Shown: positions 1-8,151, numbered from the stretch's first letter. The stretch: DNA of 64,000 bases from Neobacillus cucumis (GCF_002860255.1 NZ_PGVE01000065.1:28257-92256); one strand, 5' to 3'. The notes: generated from the sequence alone by a model not told the origin. Numbers and translations are program-made.

Positions 1-341
1 TCCCTGTGAATTAATCTTTCATACAAAGCGATTCCTGTAAACGCAAGTATGGCACCCGAGACGAAATGCATAAAAGTATCCCACCAGCCAAGACCATACC
101 AGCCCAATATGGAACCCAAATATTGTGAACCAATTAAGAAAATGATATAGGAAAAGACGATAGGAAGATTAAATTGCAACTTTGTAAACAGAGCCAAAAG
201 AAGAGGGACCGCTCCGCATAAAACTCCGCCTATAGCCACAGTAGATTTAAATGTTTGGCCGATACTATAGTAATACACTGCCAAGACGGCCATGAATACG
301 ACATACAATAAACTTACTATAATCACAAGTTTTCTGTTCAT
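1..341 (-). CDS. Membrane protein (partial, 3' end beyond window), paralogue of the next gene
   Basis: The ATG is the complement of 339-341, with a GAGGTG ribosome binding site 8-9 bases upstream. The frame stays open to the window edge, giving about 113 residues without a stop. The product starts MNRKLVIIVSLLYVV and has several hydrophobic segments. It contains SQYLGSILGW and WWDTFMHFVSGAI, matching the same positions of the downstream-numbered neighbour (SLYLGSISSF, WWDSTLHFLKGML). The two genes are therefore tandem paralogues, 17 bases apart and presumably one operon. The D-x-x-(L/M)-H-F-x-x-G pattern recalls the YjdF/DUF2238 type of small integral membrane proteins. That link is from memory, and no function can be assigned. 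Confidence 0.8.
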   Translation of the reverse strand, partial: MNRKLVIIVSLLYVVFMAVLAVYYYSIGQTFKSTVAIGGVLCGAVPLLLALFTKLQFNLPIVFSYIIFLIGSQYLGSILGWYGLGWWDTFMHFVSGAILAFTGIALYERLIHR

Positions 342-358
342 TTACAGCACCTCAATTT

Positions 359-925
359 TTAAATACTCCTTTTCCTAAAAAGGGAATAGACCGCAATGAT
401 AAGACCTCCTCCCAAACCGCAAAGTAGATCATACATTGTATCCGTATTACCGCCCCTTTGCATCGTATGTGTTAAAGTTAGATCGCCCACAAACTCATAT
501 ATCTCCCAAAGAACACTAGAGGAAACAGCAAGGGAAACGACAAACAGAACAAGAATTCCAACAGATACATTGCTTCGTACTTGTTCTGGAATCCAATGTT
601 TAAAAAGACTTATTCCCACAACCCCTACAAGCATTCCTTTTAAAAAGTGCAGAGTAGAATCCCACCAAAAGTAATGCAGATAAAAGCTGGAGATGGAACC
701 TAAATATAAGGAACAAAATAAGAAAAGATAATAACTGATAATTATGGGAATATTAAAGGGATTTTTTTTCATCTTTAGTAAGATAAGCGGCAAAAGACTG
801 ACAATAATTCCTCCAAGTGCAACCTGCCATCGGGTATGGTCATGTTTAATTAAGTAATAAATGAATAAAACCGTCATACCCAAACTAAATAAGATGCTTA
901 AACTAATAATAACCTTCCTTTTCAC
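359..925 (-). CDS. Integral membrane protein, DUF2238/YjdF-like
   Basis: This is a 188-residue protein with about six hydrophobic segments. It starts at a GTG (complement of 923-925) preceded by GAGGTGAG. Polar landmarks inside the membrane region are WWDSTLHFLKG (about residue 88) and WEIYEFVGD (about 140), followed by a DTMYDLLCG segment. This D...H, E..E..D and D.. arrangement is what I know from DUF2238 (E. coli YjdF-like) proteins, whose function is undefined. It is the first gene of a two-gene operon with its truncated paralogue at 1-341. It is transcribed away from the busR-like gene at 1076, so the 150-base gap holds divergent promoters. Confidence 0.8.
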   Translation of the reverse strand: MKRKVIISLSILFSLGMTVLFIYYLIKHDHTRWQVALGGIIVSLLPLILLKMKKNPFNIPIIISYYLFLFCSLYLGSISSFYLHYFWWDSTLHFLKGMLVGVVGISLFKHWIPEQVRSNVSVGILVLFVVSLAVSSSVLWEIYEFVGDLTLTHTMQRGGNTDTMYDLLCGLGGGLIIAVYSLFRKRSI

Positions 926-949
926 CTGCTCACCTCATTCCTAAAGAAC

Positions 950-977
950 TCCTTACAATTATGTCCAAAAGTAAGGA
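950..977. promoter_or_regulatory. Inverted repeat between divergent genes, possible operator
   Basis: The bases at 950-956 (TCCTTAC) are repeated inverted at 971-977 (GTAAGGA), a perfect 7-bp match with a 14-base gap. The repeat sits about 100 bases upstream of the busR-like start and 25 bases upstream of the divergent membrane-protein gene. It could be an operator for autoregulation or chance in AT-rich DNA. Its arm sequence differs from the repeat upstream of opuFA at 4484-4514, which weakens the case for one shared regulator. Confidence 0.3.
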
Positions 978-1075
978 AATATAATGGTATAGTTTGGCTC
1001 GCAAATTGGTCATAGAAAAGGTATAGTGATAAGGTATGAAAAATTTTATAAAGATGAAATTTGGTGGTGGTTCCT

Positions 1076-1693
1076 ATGCAAAAAGCGCAAATTCCAACAT
1101 ACGAACGGATAGCAATTGATTTAGCAAATAGAATATACGACGGGAAGTTTAAAGTAGGAGAAAAGATTCATGGAAGGTCCACCCTTGCAAGTGAATATAA
1201 AGTCTCACCTGAAACGGTCCGCAGAGCAATTAAGATTCTTGAAGATGTGGAGATTGTCCATTCCACTAAAGGAAGTGGAATTATCATCTCATCAAGGGAG
1301 AATGCTTATAAATATATTCACCGTTTTTCCAATTTAGCGAGTATAAAGGATTTAGAGAAACAAATGAACAGTCTTATTTCAGAAAGGAATAGGCTGGATG
1401 AAGAACTTTTTGACACATTAAGAAAAATCATGGATTATTCAGGAAAGCTGCGGCACACGAACCCACTGGCGCCTATTGAGGTCGAGATTTTTCCTGGGTG
1501 CAGCCATATTGGCAAAACCATTTCTGAGGTGAAGTTTTGGCAGAATACAGGCGGAACAGTGATAGGTATGAAGCGCAATGGAGAATTAATTATCTCACCT
1601 GGACCTTACGCATCCATACTTGAAGGGGATGTTTTACTTGTTATTGGTGACGATGCGACATATGACAGAGTAGTTCATTTTTTAGAAGACTAG
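1076..1693 (+). CDS. busR: BusR-like transcriptional repressor (GntR wHTH + coiled coil + RCK_C)
   Basis: The 205-residue protein has three parts. A GntR-type winged helix covers roughly residues 1-75 (YERIAIDLANRIYDGKF, then SPETVRRAIKILED). A helical linker covers about 85-125. A C-terminal RCK_C/TrkA-C domain (EVEIFPGCSHIGKTISEVKF ... EGDVLLVIGD) ends the protein. This is the architecture of BusR in Lactococcus and Streptococcus, a repressor of the glycine-betaine importer busA that responds to c-di-AMP bound at RCK_C. The start is ATG 1076 with GGTGGTGG just upstream; a TTG at 1061 lacks a spaced Shine-Dalgarno. The gene runs toward opuFB and opuFA, an osmolyte importer, which fits a BusR role. 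Ligand and target are inferred from the family, not shown here. Confidence 0.75.
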   Translation: MQKAQIPTYERIAIDLANRIYDGKFKVGEKIHGRSTLASEYKVSPETVRRAIKILEDVEIVHSTKGSGIIISSRENAYKYIHRFSNLASIKDLEKQMNSLISERNRLDEELFDTLRKIMDYSGKLRHTNPLAPIEVEIFPGCSHIGKTISEVKFWQNTGGTVIGMKRNGELIISPGPYASILEGDVLLVIGDDATYDRVVHFLED

Positions 1694-1732
1694 TTAGAAA
1701 ATGCTGAAGCATTTAATCGCAAACGCTGGATA

Positions 1733-1760
1733 ATAAAAAAAGCCGGTCAAATTGACCGGC
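1733..1760 (-). terminator. Intrinsic terminator of the opuFA-opuFB operon
   Basis: The perfect hairpin GCCGGTCAA/TTGACCGGC at 1742-1760 is followed on the minus strand by a run of T (A run at 1734-1741). It lies between the convergent busR-like and opuFB genes and best serves the minus-strand operon. Confidence 0.85.
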
Positions 1761-1768
1761 ATTAGACA

Positions 1769-3325
1769 TTAATCCAATAATCCCTCGTTTTCCAAAAATT
1801 CCTTTGCAACCTTCTCTGGAGACTGTTTCAGGCTGTCAACCTTGTAGTTCATCTCCCGCATTTTTTCATCGGTTAGTTTTCCAGATAAGCTGTTAAGTAC
1901 TTTTTTCAATTCTGGATGTTCTTTTAAAGTTTCCTCTTTAATAGCTGGAACAGCATAATACGGAGGGAAAAAGTGCTTATCATCTTTTAATACCTTTAAG
2001 TCAAACGCTTGGAGTAATCCATCGGTAGAAAAGGCATCGATAACATCGCTCTTATGATTTTTAAGGGCAGTGTAGCGCAAGCCGCCATCGACTGCTTTCA
2101 CATCCTTAAATGACATATTATAGGTTTTAGTAAGACCGATTAGCCCATCTTGCCGGTTAGGGAATTCGATGGTAGGGCCCATGATTAAATTCCCACTAAC
2201 CTTTGATAAATCGGAGATATTTTCTAGTCCATACTGTTTGGCTGTGTCTTGTCGGACGGCCAGGGCATAGGTGTTATTAAATCCAAGTGGCTGTAGTAAA
2301 TCGATGTCATATTTCTGTTTAAATTCCTTTTGGACATAATTATAGACCTTGTCTGAATCACTTTCAGGAGGCTGTTTTAAAATATTCACCAAACCTGTTC
2401 CAGTGTATTCTACATATAAGTCAATATCTCCTGATTTTAAAGCACTGAAAGCCACTTGTGAACCGCCTAAATTTAGTTTTCTTTCTACTTTTATATCTGT
2501 CTTATTTTCAATTAAATCGGCGAGCATATTCCCTAATATCAATTGTTCACTGAAATTCTTCGATCCAATAACAATCTTATCTTCAGCATTAGCTGTTGAA
2601 TAAACTTTAAGTCCACCAGCGGCTAATAACATAATAGCGGCTGTAGCAATGACCCATTTCTTTGCTTTGCTTTTTTTCTTGGAAGCGTATCGCTGCTTGT
2701 TTGTATATGAAAGCCTCGCTTCAAGCTTACCAACAGCAAAGTCGATTAATAGGGCCAATATACATGCTGGAATTGCCCCGGCCAAAATCATATGATTATC
2801 GACGGTTTGAACACCGGAAAATACAAGATAACCAAGTCCGCCCGCTCCCACAAATGCAGCAATGGTCATTAAACCAACGGCGGTAACCGCGGAAATTCTG
2901 ATCCCCGCCATAATCATCGGGAAGGCTAGCGGTAACTGAACCTTTTTCATTGTTTGACCCTTGGTCAGACCGATGCCTTTGGCAGCTTCCAGAATGTCTT
3001 TATCAATATTTGTCAGGCCTGTGTAGGTATTTTTGACGATTGGCAAAAGGGAATAAAGTACAACCATCACAATAGCGGGGGCACTGCCAATACCAATAAA
3101 GGGTATAATAAATCCGAGTAATGCTAAGCTTGGAACAGCTTGAATGACGTTGGCAGTCCCGATAATTGGTTTAGATAGCTTTTGTTCATTAGATATCAAA
3201 ATACCTAACGGGATACCGATGACAATGGCAATGACGACGGAAATAATACTTAGATATAAATGTTCTCCTAGTAAGCTGAAAATTTGAGTGTAGTTATTTG
3301 TAAGATAATTCAAGAAACCACTCAT
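1769..3325 (-). CDS. opuFB: Osmolyte ABC importer, permease fused to substrate-binding protein
   Basis: The protein has 518 residues. The N-terminal 210 form a five- to six-helix permease with the EAA loop (EAAKGIGLTKGQTMKKVQLP). One further transmembrane segment (about 225-243) is followed by a 270-residue choline/betaine-type binding domain, starting at DKIVIGSKNFSEQLILGNML and containing GDIDLYVEYTGTG. Permease-binding-protein fusions of this order occur in BusAB and in OpuFB of Bacillus infantis. The binding domain is thus tethered outside the membrane and no separate lipoprotein is needed. The gene starts at the last base of opuFA (shared base 3325), so the two are translationally coupled. 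The substrate is probably glycine betaine or a related compatible solute, but its identity cannot be read from the sequence. Confidence 0.88.
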   Translation of the reverse strand: MSGFLNYLTNNYTQIFSLLGEHLYLSIISVVIAIVIGIPLGILISNEQKLSKPIIGTANVIQAVPSLALLGFIIPFIGIGSAPAIVMVVLYSLLPIVKNTYTGLTNIDKDILEAAKGIGLTKGQTMKKVQLPLAFPMIMAGIRISAVTAVGLMTIAAFVGAGGLGYLVFSGVQTVDNHMILAGAIPACILALLIDFAVGKLEARLSYTNKQRYASKKKSKAKKWVIATAAIMLLAAGGLKVYSTANAEDKIVIGSKNFSEQLILGNMLADLIENKTDIKVERKLNLGGSQVAFSALKSGDIDLYVEYTGTGLVNILKQPPESDSDKVYNYVQKEFKQKYDIDLLQPLGFNNTYALAVRQDTAKQYGLENISDLSKVSGNLIMGPTIEFPNRQDGLIGLTKTYNMSFKDVKAVDGGLRYTALKNHKSDVIDAFSTDGLLQAFDLKVLKDDKHFFPPYYAVPAIKEETLKEHPELKKVLNSLSGKLTDEKMREMNYKVDSLKQSPEKVAKEFLENEGLLD

Positions 3326-4455
3326 TAAAATGCCACCTCCAGGTCTATTAATTGACTGCTTAACGCAGATAATATACTGCTTCTTGTGATCAGTCCTGTT
3401 AATTGGTTAGTAGCGTTCACTACAGGAAGGTATCCGATTTTATGTTCGTTCATGGTGGCCAATACAGAGATTAAGTTAGCATCCTGAGACACAGATTGGA
3501 CCTTCTGCTCCATGACCATTTCAATAGAAGTATTTCGATTTAGTAATTGGATGCTTTTTAAAGTTACAAGCCCCTTTAGGACATTGTGTTTGTCTGTCAC
3601 CATTAAACTATCGACCTTATGATCCTTCATAACCTCAATTGCCTGCAACACCGTACGCATAGAGGTAATCTTAACAGGATTTTGAATCATGATATCCTCG
3701 GCCATTAACAACTCAGGATTATTCCAAACCCTTCTTTTCCCAATAAATCCTTCAACAAATTCATTGGCAGGATTTTTAAGAATATTTTCTGGTGTGTCAT
3801 ATTGAAGAATATCCCCATCTTTTAAAATACAAATCTTGTCTGCAATTTTAATCGCTTCATCCATATCATGTGTAACGAAAATAATTGTTTTGTTTAATTC
3901 CTTTTGCATTTGGAATAATTCATCCTGAAGGGAGCTTCTTGTAACAGGGTCGAGTGCACTAAATGGTTCATCCATCAGAATGATATCTGAATTCGTAGAG
4001 AAAGCCCTGGCGACCCCTACTCTTTGCTGCTGCCCACCACTTAATTCCTTCGGATAACGATGTAAATATTCTTTTGGGTCTAGGCCAACCAAGTCCAGCA
4101 GCTCATTGGTCTTCTTCTCAATTGCCGCGGGATCTTCACCCTTTAGTTTCGGGATTAGTTCTAAATTTTCTTGGATTGACATATGTGGAAATAGACCGGT
4201 GTTTTGGATGACGTAGCCAATGTTACGGCGGAGTTCAATAGGATTCATAGTGGTGATATCCGTTCCATTTACAAAAATCTTCCCGGATGTGGGTTGGATA
4301 AGTTTATTAATCATTTTTAGTAAAGTTGTTTTACCGCAGCCACTGGGTCCAATAAAGACGACTAACTGGCCGGCTTCGATATTTAAAGAAAATGGATTAA
4401 TAATCGTTTTTGTCCGGTATTTCTTAACAATATTCTTGAATTCTATCATTTTCAT
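3325..4455 (-). CDS. opuFA: Osmolyte ABC importer ATPase with tandem CBS domains
   Basis: The 376-residue ATPase is of the OpuCA/OpuAA type. It has Walker A GPSGCGKTTLLKMINKL, Q-loop QNTGLFPHMS, signature LSGGQQQRVGVARAF, Walker B IILMDEPFSALDP and H-loop VTHDMDEA. A C-terminal pair of CBS motifs begins at about residue 252 (EDIMIQNPVKI) and about 312 (MVMEQKVQSVS). CBS domains of OpuCA-type ATPases bind c-di-AMP or sense ionic strength in relatives. With the BusR-like repressor next door, both synthesis and activity of this importer could respond to c-di-AMP. The ribosome binding site is AAGGGGG ahead of ATGAAAATG; either ATG is possible. Confidence 0.9.
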   Translation of the reverse strand: MKMIEFKNIVKKYRTKTIINPFSLNIEAGQLVVFIGPSGCGKTTLLKMINKLIQPTSGKIFVNGTDITTMNPIELRRNIGYVIQNTGLFPHMSIQENLELIPKLKGEDPAAIEKKTNELLDLVGLDPKEYLHRYPKELSGGQQQRVGVARAFSTNSDIILMDEPFSALDPVTRSSLQDELFQMQKELNKTIIFVTHDMDEAIKIADKICILKDGDILQYDTPENILKNPANEFVEGFIGKRRVWNNPELLMAEDIMIQNPVKITSMRTVLQAIEVMKDHKVDSLMVTDKHNVLKGLVTLKSIQLLNRNTSIEMVMEQKVQSVSQDANLISVLATMNEHKIGYLPVVNATNQLTGLITRSSILSALSSQLIDLEVAF

Positions 4456-4483
4456 TCCCCCTTAATTTATTAGTTCGATATAG

Positions 4484-4514
4484 TAACAACTTAATGTTAA
4501 CATATGAGTTGTTA
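4484..4514. promoter_or_regulatory. Candidate operator upstream of opuFA
   Basis: TAACAACT (4484-4491) and AGTTGTTA (4507-4514) form a perfect 8-bp inverted repeat. Nested in the gap is the 10-bp palindrome ATGTTAACAT (4494-4503), sharing almost the same centre. The element begins 29 bases upstream of the opuFA start, where a repressor would block transcription. It is a good candidate site for the BusR-like protein. I cannot compare it with the known BusR box here. Confidence 0.5.
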
Positions 4515-4663
4515 GTTTGTCGACCCATTTTTATTTAGTTACCAAGTAAAATACCCGGCTTTTACAAAATGAAACATTGGTAAATGAGCTTAAACTTCAA
4601 GATTTATAAGTAAAAATGCTAAAATATAAATATAAAAATTGTAAGTAAAAGGGGAGAATTAAA

Positions 4664-4792
4664 TTGAGTTTTGTCCGTGACAAGTTCAGTATGAAATTTT
4701 TCCTTTTTCTCGTGATAGCCTATTTATTGATTCAGGTACCGATCATAGGAAACTATATAAGAATAATTAAATTAAAAAGGGGGTATTATTAG
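4664..4792 (+). CDS. Small membrane protein, 42 residues
   Basis: A TTG start at 4664 is preceded by AAAAGGGGAG at a good distance. The frame gives 42 residues: a short basic N-terminus (RDKFSMK), one long hydrophobic segment (FFLFLVIAYLLIQVPIIG) and a basic tail (RIIKLKRGYY). This is the profile of a single-pass small membrane protein. A strong hairpin follows eight bases after the stop. Nothing known is recognised. It is a genuine candidate because start signal, composition and terminator agree, although no homologue can be checked. Confidence 0.55.
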   Translation: MSFVRDKFSMKFFLFLVIAYLLIQVPIIGNYIRIIKLKRGYY

Positions 4793-4799
4793 GTGGGAA

Positions 4800-4844
4800 A
4801 TTCATAGGCGGACGTACTACTGTTGTGTAAGTCCACCTATGAAT
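4800..4844 (+). terminator. Long hairpin after the 42-residue ORF
   Basis: The 14-base arms ATTCATAGGCGGAC (4800-4813) and GTCCACCTATGAAT (4831-4844) pair with a single G-T wobble. The T tract behind it is weak and starts about 10 bases later (4855 onward), so it may be a terminator or an RNA-stabilising structure for the flanking small genes. Confidence 0.6.
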
Positions 4845-4855
4845 GTTTATGGGAT

Positions 4856-4981
4856 TTATTTTTGTAAATCTTTTTTAGTTATTGAACTGCGGATACTCGT
4901 TTCTTTTGAAAATTCAGTATCCTGTTTTTTGTTATTTGGATATTTATTCTTGCGCTCACGATTATCATTACGATTGGTCAT
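4856..4981 (-). CDS. Small hydrophilic protein, 41 residues
   Basis: The ATG is the complement of 4979-4981, with a perfect AAAGGAGG nine bases upstream (complement of 4991-4998). The 41-residue product is highly charged and polar (MTNRNDNRERKNKYPNN, then DTEFSKE) without hydrophobic segments. It resembles the small, spore-associated or YfhD-like proteins of Bacillus in length and in the xEFSKE segment. That is only an impression; no family is claimed. The strong Shine-Dalgarno is the main evidence that it is real. Confidence 0.6.
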   Translation of the reverse strand: MTNRNDNRERKNKYPNNKKQDTEFSKETSIRSSITKKDLQK

Positions 4982-5121
4982 TAAAATTTCCTCCTTTCCT
5001 TAATCTGATGATTATTTTGTACCTGAAAAGTTTTTTTAATCTTGTTTTTTACCGAGCTAAGTAAGCTGATGAGAGCATATCTTAGTAAAATGATAAAAGA
5101 TTGAATGGGAGTGATGGGGGA

Positions 5122-5601
5122 ATGAAGGATCTTATAAGAACGCGTCGCAATATTAAAAAGTTTAAACCTAATGAGATAAGAGAAGACGCTCTTTTGAGCT
5201 GGCTAGAGGCTGCAGTCATGGCGCCTAATCACCGTATGACAGAACCATGGGAAGTCTTTTTTTTAGGTAGGGAAACAAGAGAAAAACTAAACCATAAAAC
5301 AAATTTTGGTAATGCTCCAGTAGTTATGGCGGTTATTTCCAAGAATGGAGTAAACAAATTGGAAACCGAGGAAAATGCTTTAGCAACAGCCTGTTTTATC
5401 CAAAATTTTAATTTGGCAGCATGGGCCGAGGGTGTTGGAACCTTTTGGTCATCCATCGGGGCTTCAGAGAGGAACAGGGAAATACTTGGTGTTCCCGAAG
5501 GATATCATGTCATCGGTGTATTGGGTGTTGGTTATCCGGAAATAATTCCCGATCCTAAACCACGCAGGCCGATTGCTGAAAAGATAAAAAGGTTACCATA
5601 G
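5122..5601 (+). CDS. Nitroreductase family protein
   Basis: The 159-residue flavin-dependent oxidoreductase of the nitroreductase fold begins LIRTRRNIKKFKPNEI, the usual R-R-x-x-R/K-x-F FMN-binding start. AVMAPNHRMTEPW follows, and near the C-terminus GVGTFWSSIGASERNREILG and GVLGVGYP. It is shorter than classic nitroreductases (about 200 residues), like the compact YdjA/YtjD-type group. ATG 5122 is chosen because GGGAG lies ten bases upstream; TTG 5101 has no spaced site. It is a single gene ending in a hairpin shared with the convergent nitronate monooxygenase gene. Both neighbours are FMN enzymes acting on nitro compounds, but this may be coincidence. Confidence 0.85.
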   Translation: MKDLIRTRRNIKKFKPNEIREDALLSWLEAAVMAPNHRMTEPWEVFFLGRETREKLNHKTNFGNAPVVMAVISKNGVNKLETEENALATACFIQNFNLAAWAEGVGTFWSSIGASERNREILGVPEGYHVIGVLGVGYPEIIPDPKPRRPIAEKIKRLP

Positions 5602-5607
5602 AGAAAA

Positions 5608-5639
5608 ATCCAGCCAAAAAAAAATAATGGCTGGGTTTT
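5608..5639. terminator. Bidirectional terminator
   Basis: CCAGCCA (5610-5616) pairs with TGGCTGG (5628-5634) across an A-rich loop, between two convergent genes ending at 5601 and 5649. Confidence 0.65.
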
Positions 5640-5648
5640 ATCTAAGTA

Positions 5649-6641
5649 TTAAACCATTTTTGGACTGTCATTCATTGTATCGAGATACTCGTTTGTAAGA
5701 TTTTCAATAATTTTTCTAACAGGAAGAATCTCTTTTATTTCGTCGACCCTTGCACCTGCAAAAACAAGACCATTTTCTACATCACCATTCATGGAGGTTA
5801 GCAGGGAATCGAGGGTGCAAAAGCGAAAAGAACAGTTCTTCAAACAATTTTGACACTTGGAAATCTTCACTTTATTCTCTTGGCAAATCATGTCTGAAAA
5901 GTTATTCTTGATGATTCTTCCTTTTAAGCCAACTGTTGTTTTAACCAACGCTAAATCATCTTTATTGGCATGTATATATTTTTGTTTAAATGCAAATGGT
6001 GCATCACATTCCTCGCTTGCCACAAACCGAGTGCCCATCTGAACCCCAGATGCACCAAAGGCTATTGCCTTAGCAATATCTGCTCCGGTTATAATTCCAC
6101 CAGCGGCAATGACTGGAATGGATACTGCTTCTATCACTTCTGGAAGGATATCAAACATAGGACGATCTGTACCCAGATGACCTCCTGCTTCAAACCCTTC
6201 CACCACAACTGCAGAGGCGCCTAAACGTTCAGAAATCCTAGCTAATTTAGCAGAAGAGACTATTGAGATAACAGGAATTCCAGCTTGTTTCCCCCAGTTG
6301 TACATGTCCCTTGAGATTCCTGCCCCAGAAATAATGAAATCTACTTTTTCTTCAAGAGCAGCCTTCATTTTTTCAGCAAAATCATTCATGGCAAATAGAA
6401 CATTTACCCCTATATATCCTGTATTCTTAATGTGTGCCCTTGCCTTTCTTATATGTTTGCGCATATCTTCTATGGAAATACCAGTACCAGAGATAATTCC
6501 AATCCCGCCAGCATTTGCTACAGCCGAAGCAAGCTTGCTAAGCGAAATTCCAACACCCATTCCGCCTTGAAGAATGGGGACCTTTGGCATCATATGCCCG
6601 ATTTTTAATTGTGGAAAATTCAAATGATTACCCCTTTTCAA
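5649..6641 (-). CDS. Nitronate monooxygenase (2-nitropropane dioxygenase family)
   Basis: The 330-residue FMN TIM barrel carries GGMGVGISLSKLASAV near the N-terminus. GFEAGGHLG (about residue 150) holds the catalytic-type histidine. The phosphate-binding segments are VIAAGGIITGADIAKA and GVQMGTRF. Family members oxidise alkyl nitronates; FabK-type enoyl-ACP reductases share the fold. The length and the GGHLG histidine favour nitronate monooxygenase. A C-terminal extension has four closely spaced cysteines (C-x2-C-x3-C-x4-C, about residues 258-270), which look able to bind a metal or FeS cluster. This extension is seen in some Firmicute members. It is monocistronic, convergent with the nitroreductase gene. 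Confidence 0.85.
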   Translation of the reverse strand: MKRGNHLNFPQLKIGHMMPKVPILQGGMGVGISLSKLASAVANAGGIGIISGTGISIEDMRKHIRKARAHIKNTGYIGVNVLFAMNDFAEKMKAALEEKVDFIISGAGISRDMYNWGKQAGIPVISIVSSAKLARISERLGASAVVVEGFEAGGHLGTDRPMFDILPEVIEAVSIPVIAAGGIITGADIAKAIAFGASGVQMGTRFVASEECDAPFAFKQKYIHANKDDLALVKTTVGLKGRIIKNNFSDMICQENKVKISKCQNCLKNCSFRFCTLDSLLTSMNGDVENGLVFAGARVDEIKEILPVRKIIENLTNEYLDTMNDSPKMV

Positions 6642-6900
6642 TAATATTAGAAACTTCCCATGAATTTTACCATGGTTATTAGAAGATGTAAGTGATAATT
6701 GTTACCTGGTCATAATTGTAAGTATTAAGTTCTTTTACCATTTAATTTTAAAAAATAATCGATTTTATCCTTCATTTACGTTATATTTAGCAAATGGATA
6801 GAAAACGGAAATAGGATGTACTGAACACTGAATAGGAATGTATATCAAAACCAAACTAAGGGTTATGGGGTTATGGAAAAAAGATTGGATGGTGTCTTAC

Positions 6901-8151
6901 ATGGTAAAACTCTTTACGGATATTGATTTAGACGGCTTAGGATGCGGGCTGATTGCCAAAATCGCCTTTGGTGAACAGGCAAATGTTTATTATTGTTCTT
7001 ATCGCAATTTAAATCAACGCGTGGAAATGGCGATTAATCATCCCGGTAATAAACAGGAGGAAATTTTTATTACTGATTTAGCGGTGAACGAGTCAGTTGA
7101 GAAAATGCTCGAAGAACGTTATCAACAAGGAAAACCAGTTCAAATGATCGATCATCATGTGACTGCACTTCACTTTAATGAATACAAATGGGGAAGGGTT
7201 CTTCCTGAGTATGATAGTGGTAAAAAAACATGTGCAACTTCTTTATTTTATGATTATTTGATTGAACACAAAAAGATTGAAAGAAATTCTGCTCTTGAGG
7301 AATTCATTGATCTAGTCAGGCAGTATGATACCTGGGAGTGGGATGAAAATAACAATGTAACGGCAAAGCGGTTAAATGATTTATTTTACATACTAAATAG
7401 AGAAAAATTTGAGGAAGAAATGCTGAAACGGCTAAAGGAAAATAAGGAATCCTTTACATTAACTGAAACGGAAAATATGATCCTTGATATCGAGGAACAA
7501 AAGATAAATCGTTATATCCAATCCAAAAGCAGACAGACGATTCAGACGTTCGTAAATGATTATTGTATTGGGATTGTCCATGCCGAACAGTATTTATCAG
7601 AACTTGGGAATGCTTTAAATAATATTTATACCCATTTAGATATGATTGTCCTTTTAAATATAAGTGGTAAGAAAATGGGATTTCGAACCATTCATGATGA
7701 AGTAAATGTGGCTCAATTTGCACAAAACTATGGAGGAGGGGGACATCCAAAAGCATCTGGAGCTGATTTGTCTAAGGAAGCTTTTCAAACATTTGTTGTA
7801 GAGGTCTTTGGCATAAATCCACTGAAACCTGATACGGACCGGAACGAATTTAACGTAAAGGAATCCCTACTAGGGACAAGTTATCAAAATCATAACGGGG
7901 AAATTTCATATATCGTTCCAACTGGAGATGGACCTTATTACATTGTTCATAAAGGGGAAAGAGAAGCTCCGTTGTATTCCAGTTTCCCAGAAGCCGAGCG
8001 AGCCTTGAAAAGAAATCATGCTTCATGGCTCCGATATGATCAAGAATATTTAAAGCAACTGTCCGTATTTCTCAAAATATCAATTGATGAACTGAAGGAT
8101 AATTATAATGAAATCATTAGTAACCATTTTGTTGATATTATGAATGTGTAA
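6901..8151 (+). CDS. nrnB: DHH-family nanoRNase, NrnB-like
   Basis: The 416-residue phosphoesterase of the DHH/DHHA1 superfamily starts MVKLFTDIDLDGLGCGLIAK with a metal-binding D-x-D-x-D motif. ITDLAVNE and the signature MIDHHVTA (about residue 85) follow, then the DHHA1 glycine motif YGGGGHPKASGA (about 280). A C-terminal domain of about 120 residues follows. The layout and N-terminus match B. subtilis NrnB (YngD), which degrades 2-5-nt RNAs from the 3' end. ATG 6901 has GGATGG eight bases upstream and begins exactly at the conserved domain. The ATG at 6838 would add 21 unrelated residues. Related DHH proteins hydrolyse c-di-AMP or pAp, so the substrate is not certain. Confidence 0.75.
   Translation: MVKLFTDIDLDGLGCGLIAKIAFGEQANVYYCSYRNLNQRVEMAINHPGNKQEEIFITDLAVNESVEKMLEERYQQGKPVQMIDHHVTALHFNEYKWGRVLPEYDSGKKTCATSLFYDYLIEHKKIERNSALEEFIDLVRQYDTWEWDENNNVTAKRLNDLFYILNREKFEEEMLKRLKENKESFTLTETENMILDIEEQKINRYIQSKSRQTIQTFVNDYCIGIVHAEQYLSELGNALNNIYTHLDMIVLLNISGKKMGFRTIHDEVNVAQFAQNYGGGGHPKASGADLSKEAFQTFVVEVFGINPLKPDTDRNEFNVKESLLGTSYQNHNGEISYIVPTGDGPYYIVHKGEREAPLYSSFPEAERALKRNHASWLRYDQEYLKQLSVFLKISIDELKDNYNEIISNHFVDIMNV

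Noticed and set aside
4882..5064. Plus-strand 60-codon ORF
   Set aside because: It is antisense to the 41-codon minus-strand gene, which has a much better Shine-Dalgarno sequence.
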